From an uncultured Bacillaceae bacterium (GTDB lineage: Bacteria; Bacillota; Bacilli; Bacillales; Amphibacillaceae), in NCBI GenBank assembly GCA_937925695.1, contig CALAMD010000126.1, positions 1-56,066 of the forward strand: a stretch of DNA of 56,066 nt, written 5' to 3'. Within the stretch, counting starts at the first letter, position 1. Every line of letters starts with the position of its first letter. The notes under the pieces were generated by a model. The model had not been told where the DNA came from, did not search any database, and saw only the letters and a list, made by a program, of their open reading frames with translations. Position numbers and translations under genes: made by a program. This document shows, piece by piece, positions 50,026 through 56,066 of this stretch.

Positions 50026-52683
50026 GTGAAATGGTTTTTATTAGATGTCAAAGAAATCGAACAAAAATTACACGTATCATCTGATCATGGATTATCAATG
50101 AATCAAGTAAAAAAACGACAGGAACAATTTGGTTATAATGTGGTTGTGAGTGATAAGCCAAAGTCAAAGTGGCTTATTTTGTTAAAACAGTTTCAAGATT
50201 TTATGGTTTTGGTTTTATTAGTTGCAACATTAATTGCTGGTTTACTCGGAGAATATATTGATGCGATGGCAATTATTGTTATCGTCTTGGTAAATGGATT
50301 GATCGGCTTTTTTCAAGAACAAAAGGCTGAGACTTCGTTAGAAAAATTAAAAGAATTGTCTTCACCAATGGCTAATGTGTTAAGGGATGGTGAATGGCAA
50401 CGAGTATATTCCAAAGAGCTTGTTGTTGGGGATGTTATCCGATTAACAACCGGTGATCGGATTGCTGCCGATTTACGAATTATCCAAGCCAACGATCTAG
50501 AAACAGAAGAGGCTGCTTTAACAGGAGAATCACTACCTGTTATGAAGCATGCTAATGCATTAACAAATGAACAGTTAGATATACAGGATCAAACAAACAT
50601 GGGTTTTATGGGTACATTAGTAGCAAGAGGATCAGGTATTGGTATCGTAACAGGCATAGGAATGCAAACAGTAATGGGACAAATAGCTACGTTAATGACT
50701 AATACAGTCAAGACGATGACACCATTAGAAAGAAAATTAGCTGAACTAGGTAAAATTTTAATTGTGATTTGTTTGTTCCTAACCGCTATGGTATTTGCAA
50801 TCGGTGTGATTCAAGGTCACCCAGTTTATGATATGTTTCTAGCTGGCGTGTCCTTAGCGGTAGCTGCCATTCCAGAAGGTTTACCAGCTATCGTTACTGT
50901 TGTGCTCTCATTAGGCGTCCAACGAATGATCAAACGAAAGGCAATCGTAAGAAAATTAGCCGCTGTAGAAACATTAGGTTGTACATCAGTGATTTGTTCC
51001 GACAAAACAGGCACAATTACTGAAAATCAAATGACTGTTAAACAAATATTTTTAAATGGTGAAAAAATTGATGTTTCTGGCGAGGGTTATCAAGTGACTG
51101 GAAAATTTTATATTCATCAACATTCCCTTGATAATTCCTATCCGAATATAAGGACGATGTTACTATATGGTGCTTTATGTAACCATGCAAGTTTACGGAT
51201 AAAAAAAGGTAAATATGAGGTGAATGGGGACCCAACTGATGGTGCAATCCTAGTTGCTGCAAGAAAATGGGGAATCGATGTTGGCGAGCAGGAATCCTTT
51301 AAAATCATTAAAGAATTCCCCTTTGATTCCAAGCGAAAACGAATGAGTATTGTTATTGAGGATCAAAATCAGATGCGGTTTCTCATTACAAAGGGAGCAC
51401 CAGAGATCCTTTTAGCCCGGTCTTCTTTTTATTTACATCGCGATGGGAGAAAATTGCTAAAAGACACCCAGTTCATCGAAGAGGCCATGAATCAAATGGC
51501 CAATCAAGCATTACGGACGATAGCTATTTGTATGAGACCGCTAAAAAAGGACGAGTCCCTCGAGTTAGCTCATTTAGAACGGAATTTAACATTTATCGGC
51601 TTATATGGCATGATCGATCCACCACGTAAAGAAGTAAAGGCAGCGATCGCTGAATGTAAGCAAGCCGGAATAAAAACGGTCATGATTACGGGTGATCATG
51701 TGAATACAGCGAAAGCAATCGCAAGACAAGTAGGGTTATTACCTGAACATGGACGTGTGATTGAAGGATATCAACTCAATCAAATGTCGACTTTTGACCT
51801 AGAAGAAGTTATTGACGATACATATGTGTTTGCACGGGTTACACCAGAGCATAAGTTAAAAATAGTGAATGCCTTTCAAGCTAAGGGCCATATTGTAGCG
51901 ATGACAGGAGATGGGGTGAATGATGCACCGGCTATTAAAGCAAGTGATATCGGTATCAGTATGGGAATTACCGGTACAGATGTAACGAAAGAAGCCTCAT
52001 CACTTATCTTAATGGATGATAATTTTGCCACGATTAGAGATGCGATAAATGAGGGAAGAAATATCTATGACAACATTCGTAAATTTGTTCGTTATTTATT
52101 GGCATCAAATGTTGGTGAAATTCTCGTTATGTTGTTTGCTATGCTTTTAGGCTATCCCTTACCATTAGTTCCGGTCCAAATTTTATGGGTAAACTTAGTT
52201 ACTGATGGCTTACCTGCCATGGCCCTTGGTCTTGATCGTCCTGAGGCGAATACAATGAAACAGAATCCGAGGGAACCGCGAGAAGGAATTTTTGCTAGAG
52301 GCCTTGGTGTGAAGATCATTAGTCGCGGCTTCTTAATCGGGTCAATGACGATGTTAGCATTCATGTTGATTTATGATCAGCAACTAGACAATTTAACCTA
52401 TGCACGAACGGTAGCTTTTACAACCCTTGTCCTAGCCCAATTAATTCATGTTTTTGATTGTCGCAGTGAACAGTCTGTTTTTGCTAGGAACCCTTTTGAA
52501 AATATGTACGTTGTCTTTGCTGTTCTTTCATCGTTATTATTATTACTAGTCGTGATTTACTGGGAACCGTTACAACCAATTTTTCATACCACACCAATTA
52601 CACTTAAGGACTGGCTTTTGATTATTGTTTTTAGTGCAATTCCGACCTTTCTCTTTGGAATAAGAAAAGGTAACGAAGAATGA
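50026..52683 (+). CDS. yloB: P2A-type Ca2+-transporting ATPase
   Basis: YloB-type SERCA-like calcium pump of 885 residues. It has the N-terminal actuator region, TGES in the A-domain, PEGLPA in M4 (calcium site), the phosphorylated Asp326 in CSDKTGT, KGAPE in the nucleotide domain and TGDGVNDAPA at the hinge, with ten membrane segments. B. subtilis YloB is linked to Ca2+ transport and spore resistance. The GTG at 50026 is chosen, as GGGGG lies about eight bases upstream; an ATG at 50011 lacks a ribosome binding site. It is divergent from rqcH. Confidence 0.95.
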   Translation: MKWFLLDVKEIEQKLHVSSDHGLSMNQVKKRQEQFGYNVVVSDKPKSKWLILLKQFQDFMVLVLLVATLIAGLLGEYIDAMAIIVIVLVNGLIGFFQEQKAETSLEKLKELSSPMANVLRDGEWQRVYSKELVVGDVIRLTTGDRIAADLRIIQANDLETEEAALTGESLPVMKHANALTNEQLDIQDQTNMGFMGTLVARGSGIGIVTGIGMQTVMGQIATLMTNTVKTMTPLERKLAELGKILIVICLFLTAMVFAIGVIQGHPVYDMFLAGVSLAVAAIPEGLPAIVTVVLSLGVQRMIKRKAIVRKLAAVETLGCTSVICSDKTGTITENQMTVKQIFLNGEKIDVSGEGYQVTGKFYIHQHSLDNSYPNIRTMLLYGALCNHASLRIKKGKYEVNGDPTDGAILVAARKWGIDVGEQESFKIIKEFPFDSKRKRMSIVIEDQNQMRFLITKGAPEILLARSSFYLHRDGRKLLKDTQFIEEAMNQMANQALRTIAICMRPLKKDESLELAHLERNLTFIGLYGMIDPPRKEVKAAIAECKQAGIKTVMITGDHVNTAKAIARQVGLLPEHGRVIEGYQLNQMSTFDLEEVIDDTYVFARVTPEHKLKIVNAFQAKGHIVAMTGDGVNDAPAIKASDIGISMGITGTDVTKEASSLILMDDNFATIRDAINEGRNIYDNIRKFVRYLLASNVGEILVMLFAMLLGYPLPLVPVQILWVNLVTDGLPAMALGLDRPEANTMKQNPREPREGIFARGLGVKIISRGFLIGSMTMLAFMLIYDQQLDNLTYARTVAFTTLVLAQLIHVFDCRSEQSVFARNPFENMYVVFAVLSSLLLLLVVIYWEPLQPIFHTTPITLKDWLLIIVFSAIPTFLFGIRKGNEE

Positions 52684-52758
52684 TCAAAGAAATTTGTGAT
52701 GAATCATGAAAAGCTAACCATAACATAGGCTATTTTAAAAGATGTAGTTCTCTACCTA

Positions 52759-52767
52759 TGGTATACT
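52759..52767 (+). promoter_or_regulatory. extended -10 promoter for yicC
   Basis: TGGTATACT (TG-N-TATACT) with no clear -35, in the 182-base gap before yicC. Confidence 0.45.
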
Positions 52768-52787
52768 AAATTATAGGTATTCATTTT

Positions 52788-52817
52788 CATGGGAATCTTA
52801 GACAAAGGATTCCCATG
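52788..52817 (+). other. 10-bp perfect hairpin in the yicC leader
   Basis: CATGGGAATC (52788-52797) is the exact reverse complement of GATTCCCATG (52808-52817), with a 10-base loop. It lies about 20 bases after the predicted start site, 54 bases before yicC. There is no T-tract, so it is probably a leader RNA structure or a protein site, not a terminator. Confidence 0.6.
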
Positions 52818-52871
52818 TTCTGTAAGCAATCGATATTTGAGTGAATTTCCTATGAATGGAAGTGAATGGCT

Positions 52872-53750
52872 ATGGCAAAAAGTATGACCGGTTATGGTAG
52901 AGTTGTGCAGCAAATGGACGATCTAACGATAATGGTGGAAATGCGGAGTATCAATCATCGTTTTTTAGATATATCTATCAAAGCCCCACATTCAATTCTG
53001 TTTATTGAAGACAAATTAAAAAAGTTTATTCATGAAAAATTTAATCGAGGTAGAATTGAATTATTTATAAAAATTGAAGGACAAAAGTTCGCTAAACGCA
53101 ATCTCGTGGCAGATTGGCAATTACTTGATCAGTATATTGACTTAATAGACACGATAAAAGATAAATATAACCTCAGCGGAGAAATTCCTATATCCAATCT
53201 ATTATCCTTACCAGATTTAGTCGTAGTTGAGGAAACAACCGCTGATGATGATGAAGTAATTGACTTGTTATTTTCCAGTGTAAATCAAGTATGTGAACAA
53301 GTCCTAGCAACGCGAAAAACCGAAGGAAATTATATAATAGAAGATTTAGCAGCAAGACTGAAAAATGTTCAACAAACAGTCGTTGAAATTGATCAATTAC
53401 AACCCCAAGTTATTGCCGCCTATCAAAAGAGAATTATGACACGCATCGAAGAATATATTTCTGGTGATGTCATCGATGAAAATCGTCTGCATCAAGAGAT
53501 AGCCTACTTAATTGAACGGGGTGATATTACCGAAGAAATTACTCGATTAAAGGCTCATAGTGAACATTTTCTTACGGTAATTGAAAAAGGCAGCCCAATG
53601 GGCCGGGAATTGGATTTTCTTGTGCAAGAAATGCATCGAGAAATAAATACAATCGGATCAAAAGCAATTGATAGCCAACTAAGCGAAAAGGCGATCTATT
53701 TAAAAAGTGAAGTCGAAAAAATAAGGGAACAAGTCCAAAATATTGAGTAA
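52872..53750 (+). CDS. yloC: YicC-family endoribonuclease
   Basis: YicC (YloC) family protein of 292 residues. It starts MAKSMTGYGR and contains the N-terminal YicC domain (about 1-150, EMRSINHRFLDI) and the C-terminal DUF1732 domain (about 205-292, GDITEEITRLKAHSEHF and GRELDFLVQEMHREINTIGSK-like). Members cut RNA. The ATG at 52872 is seven bases after GGAAGTG; the ATG at 52866 is too close. It leads the conserved yicC-remA-gmk-rpoZ-coaBC order. Confidence 0.95.
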   Translation: MAKSMTGYGRVVQQMDDLTIMVEMRSINHRFLDISIKAPHSILFIEDKLKKFIHEKFNRGRIELFIKIEGQKFAKRNLVADWQLLDQYIDLIDTIKDKYNLSGEIPISNLLSLPDLVVVEETTADDDEVIDLLFSSVNQVCEQVLATRKTEGNYIIEDLAARLKNVQQTVVEIDQLQPQVIAAYQKRIMTRIEEYISGDVIDENRLHQEIAYLIERGDITEEITRLKAHSEHFLTVIEKGSPMGRELDFLVQEMHREINTIGSKAIDSQLSEKAIYLKSEVEKIREQVQNIE

Positions 53751-53754
53751 ACAG

Positions 53755-53784
53755 TTGAATTAAACCGATGAATTTCTTTATAAT
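53755..53784 (+). promoter_or_regulatory. candidate promoter for remA-gmk-rpoZ
   Basis: TTGAAT (53755-53760), an 18-base spacer and TATAAT (53779-53784), about 58 bases before remA. Confidence 0.6.
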
Positions 53785-53841
53785 ATACGTACTATATTAA
53801 ATTCGTTTTTATTTGCTAGGATCAGGTAAGGGGGAGCCAAT

Positions 53842-54102
53842 TTGGGTTTACAATTAATCAATATCGGTTTTGGCAATGTTGTTTCCGCTAACCGGGTCAT
53901 TACCATCGTTTCACCAGAATCAGCACCGATTAAACGAATGGTTACCGTAGCCCGTGACAATAATAAACTAGTAGATGCAACATATGGCAGACGAACGAGA
54001 GCAGTGATCATAACAGATAGTGACCATGTTGTACTTTCTGCTGTTCAACCAGAAACAGTTGGACAACGTGTAATGAGTTATGATGAAATGACAGATGAAT
54101 AA
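53842..54102 (+). CDS. remA: extracellular matrix regulator RemA
   Basis: RemA (DUF370) is a ring-forming DNA-binding protein that activates matrix operons and osmoprotectant genes in B. subtilis. The 86-residue protein is highly conserved: INIGFGNVVSANR, SPESAPIKRM, DATYGRRTRAV and LSAVQPETV. The start is TTG at 53842, after AAGGGGGA. It sits between yicC and gmk as in other Firmicutes. Confidence 0.96.
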   Translation: MGLQLINIGFGNVVSANRVITIVSPESAPIKRMVTVARDNNKLVDATYGRRTRAVIITDSDHVVLSAVQPETVGQRVMSYDEMTDE

Positions 54103-54117
54103 TTAGGAGGAAAAATA

Positions 54118-54753
54118 TTGGTTGAGGATAAAGGCATACTATTTATTCTATCTGGTCCTTCGGGTGTCGGTAAAGGTACAGTCAGAGCACGTTTGTTTGA
54201 AAGAGATGACCGCTTAAAGTACTCTATTTCCGTAACCACAAGAAACAAGCGACCTGGTGAAGTAGATGGTGTTGATTACTTTTTTAAAACAAAAGAAGAA
54301 TTCGAACAATTAATAAAAGAAGACAAGCTCTTAGAATATGCAAAATATGTAGATAATTATTATGGGACTCCAAGAGAGTATGTTGAAACTACTCTGGCAA
54401 AAGGGTATGATGTGCTTTTAGAAATAGAAGTTCAAGGTGCCATGCAAGTCCAAAAGAGCTTTCCAGATGGCGTGTTTATTTTCCTGTTTCCACCGAGTTT
54501 AACTGAGTTAAAAAATCGAATCCTAACTCGTGGTACAGAATCAGAGGAATTAATTCAAAGCCGCATGACGAAAGCACTCAGTGAGATTGACATGGTCCAT
54601 GAGTATGATTATGTTGTTGTCAACGATGATATTGATCAAGCCGTTGATAAAATACAAGCCATAATTCAAAGTGAGCATTGTAAACGGGAAAGAGTGGCAA
54701 AATATTATCAAAGAATGTTGAAAGGTGATATGGATGTTAGAACCATCAATTGA
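54118..54753 (+). CDS. gmk: guanylate kinase
   Basis: Gmk phosphorylates GMP to GDP. The 211-residue protein has the P-loop LSGPSGVGKGT near 11-21, the GMP-binding SVTTRNKRPGEVDGVDYFF and the lid region. The start is TTG at 54118, after a strong TAGGAGG. The end overlaps rpoZ by 20 bases. Confidence 0.97.
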   Translation: MVEDKGILFILSGPSGVGKGTVRARLFERDDRLKYSISVTTRNKRPGEVDGVDYFFKTKEEFEQLIKEDKLLEYAKYVDNYYGTPREYVETTLAKGYDVLLEIEVQGAMQVQKSFPDGVFIFLFPPSLTELKNRILTRGTESEELIQSRMTKALSEIDMVHEYDYVVVNDDIDQAVDKIQAIIQSEHCKRERVAKYYQRMLKGDMDVRTIN

Positions 54754-54931
54754 TTCGCTTCAAGAAAAAATTGATTCGAAGTACACGTTAGTTACGTTAG
54801 CTGCAAGAAGAGCAAGACAAATAAAGGATGAAAACAACTTGCAAATCGAAAATCCTAAGTCTGTTACCTATGTTGGCATGGCATTAGAAGAGATCCATGC
54901 CGGTAAAGTAACTGTTATTGATGATGAATAA
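54734..54931 (+). CDS. rpoZ: RNA polymerase omega subunit
   Basis: Omega helps assemble and stabilise RNA polymerase. The 65-residue protein has MLEPSIDSLQEKIDSKYTL and the conserved LVTLAARRARQI helix. The ATG at 54734 follows AAAGGTG inside the end of gmk. A hairpin follows the stop. Confidence 0.95.
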   Translation: MLEPSIDSLQEKIDSKYTLVTLAARRARQIKDENNLQIENPKSVTYVGMALEEIHAGKVTVIDDE

Positions 54932-54933
54932 GC

Positions 54934-54967
54934 AATACCCTCGCCTTTTTACATTAGCGAGGGTATT
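54934..54967 (+). terminator. hairpin between rpoZ and coaBC
   Basis: AATACCCTCGC (54934-54944) pairs perfectly with GCGAGGGTATT (54957-54967). The T-tract behind it is weak (ATTCATTT), so termination may be partial. Confidence 0.7.
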
Positions 54968-55027
54968 ATTCATTTAACGAATGATATTGAGTGTAGGAAA
55001 AGTAGAAGACGAGAAGGGGGAATCCCA

Positions 55028-56066
55028 ATGTTACAAGGGAAAAATATTTTGTTGGTCGTTTCCGGAGGCATTGCCGTATATAAAGCTTGTGATTTAACAA
55101 GTAAGCTTACCCAACAAGGGGCAAATGTTAGAGTCATGATGACCGAAAATGCCACTAAATTTGTCTCGCCGTTAACCTTCCAAGCGTTATCAAGAAATCC
55201 GGTGTATATTGATACTTTTGATGAAAAAGACCCTAATAAAATTGCTCATATTGATGTAGCAGACTGGGCAAAAGTCGCGATCATTGCTCCAGCAACCGCC
55301 AATATTATTGGCAAACTTGCTAATGGAATTGCTGATGATATGGCATCAACAACGCTATTAGCGACCCGCGCAAAAGTATATATTGCTCCAGCTATGAATG
55401 TCCATATGTATGGGCATCCGGCGGTAACGAAAAATCTCGAACAGCTAGTGAATTGGGGCTATCAACTCATTGAACCTGAGGCTGGATATTTAGCCTGTGG
55501 ATACGAAGGCAAAGGTAGGCTTGCCGAACCCCTTGCAATTATAGAATACATTAAAAATGATTTATCTACGGAAAAAATTCTTCAAGGTAAAAAAGTGTTG
55601 GTATCTGCTGGTCCGACACGGGAAATATTTGACCCTGTCCGTTTTTTTACGAATCGTTCTTCAGGAAAAATGGGTTTTGCCCTTGCAGAGATGGCGGCTA
55701 AATTAGGAGCTGATGTCACCCTTGTTACTGGACCAGTTAGTCTCACTGTGAATCACCCAGCAATCCAACGTATTGATGTGACTTCTGCTGAAGAAATGTA
55801 TCAAGCAATGATGAAGCATTATGTAGATCAAGATATCGTCATTAAAGCAGCAGCTGTTGCTGATTATCGTCCAAAAACCGTTTATGAAGAAAAGCTAAAA
55901 AAACAATCCGGTGATTTACAAATTACGATGGAAAGAACGAAAGACATTTTACAAGCATTGGGTGAAAAAAAGACCAATCAATATTTAGTAGGATTTGCTG
56001 CTGAAACAACGAATCCGCTCGAAAATGGTTTACAAAAACTGAAGAAGAAAAAATTAGATGCAATTG
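55028..56066 (+). CDS. coaBC: CoaBC, pantothenate-to-phosphopantetheine enzyme, 3'-truncated
   Basis: CoaBC joins cysteine to 4'-phosphopantothenate with CTP (CoaB) and decarboxylates the product (CoaC, FMN), supplying CoaD. The 346 residues present start MLQGKNILLVVSGGIAVYK. The CoaC half has His74 in IAHIDVADWAK, PAMNVHMY, and Cys157 in GYLACGYEGKGRL. The CoaB half has SAGPTREIFDPVRF and GKMGFALAEMA. The frame is open to the last base, so about 50 residues are lost at the window edge. The ATG follows AAGGGGG. Confidence 0.96.
   Translation, partial: MLQGKNILLVVSGGIAVYKACDLTSKLTQQGANVRVMMTENATKFVSPLTFQALSRNPVYIDTFDEKDPNKIAHIDVADWAKVAIIAPATANIIGKLANGIADDMASTTLLATRAKVYIAPAMNVHMYGHPAVTKNLEQLVNWGYQLIEPEAGYLACGYEGKGRLAEPLAIIEYIKNDLSTEKILQGKKVLVSAGPTREIFDPVRFFTNRSSGKMGFALAEMAAKLGADVTLVTGPVSLTVNHPAIQRIDVTSAEEMYQAMMKHYVDQDIVIKAAAVADYRPKTVYEEKLKKQSGDLQITMERTKDILQALGEKKTNQYLVGFAAETTNPLENGLQKLKKKKLDAI

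Noticed and set aside
1..56066. Mobile elements, CRISPR, tRNA or rRNA genes, defence or secondary metabolite systems
   Set aside because: I saw no transposase, integrase, repeat-spacer array, tRNA-like fold or relevant enzyme set. All genes but the LysR regulator have a place in the known Bacillaceae chromosomal order.

Overview
The window is a stretch of chromosome from a low-GC, endospore-forming member of the Bacillaceae. It carries spore-specific genes (ylbJ, gerR, spoVD, spoVE, spoIIGA, sigE, sigG), the bacillithiol gene bshC, a meso-diaminopimelate type MurE (DNPR motif) and an AT-rich Bacillus-like codon use. Gene order follows the Bacillus subtilis ylbC-to-coaBC region closely, with informative differences. 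I could not fix the genus. A halophilic or alkaliphilic relative of Gracilibacillus, Amphibacillus or Oceanobacillus would fit, but that is inference. The first 13 bases are Illumina adapter, so the left edge is a contig end.

Layout. 14-2463: ylbC (5'-truncated), ylbD, ylbE, ylbF (ricF), ylbG. 2808-10917: rsmD, coaD, ylbJ (-), ylbL, tmcAL (-), ylbN-rpmF, gerR, panE and a DUF3397 membrane protein. 11004-12623: bshC. 12914-29179: the division and cell wall (dcw) cluster mraZ-rsmH-ftsL-pbpB-spoVD-murE-murF-mraY-murD-spoVE-divIB-ftsA-ftsZ. murF is inside the cluster; murG, murB and ylxW-ylxX-sbp are not. 29520-32087: the sporulation cassette spoIIGA-sigE-sigG. 32340-39472: ylmC, ylmD, ylmE, sepF, ylmG, ylmH, divIVA, and ileS behind an isoleucine T-box. 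39670-41038: lspA and an RluA-type pseudouridine synthase. 41230-47095: a PyrR-controlled pyrimidine operon (pyrR-B-C-K-D-F-E) with two attenuators and no pyrP, carA or carB. 47261-49904: a LysR regulator and rqcH (-). 50026-56066: a Ca2+ P-type ATPase, yicC, remA, gmk, rpoZ and coaBC (3'-truncated by the window end).

How the genes work together. The dcw block makes lipid-linked peptidoglycan precursors (MurE, MurF, MraY, MurD), polymerises and cross-links them during division and sporulation (Pbp2B, SpoVD, SpoVE) and builds the divisome (FtsL, DivIB, FtsA, FtsZ, SepF, DivIVA). SpoIIGA cleaves pro-sigma-E in the mother cell, and sigma-G takes over in the forespore. The pyr operon makes UMP and is turned down by PyrR through RNA attenuation. 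Several RNA or DNA control devices can be read directly: MraZ boxes, a Spo0A-type spoIIG promoter with an over-long spacer, a hairpin covering the sigG ribosome binding site, a T-box and two PyrR attenuators.

I found no mobile element, prophage, CRISPR array, tRNA, rRNA, defence island or biosynthetic cluster, and no convincing undescribed multi-gene system. The most unusual signals are a LysR gene that seems to start at ATT, a run of hairpins upstream of rsmD, a three-way-junction terminator after pyrE, and the gene losses from the dcw and pyr clusters.
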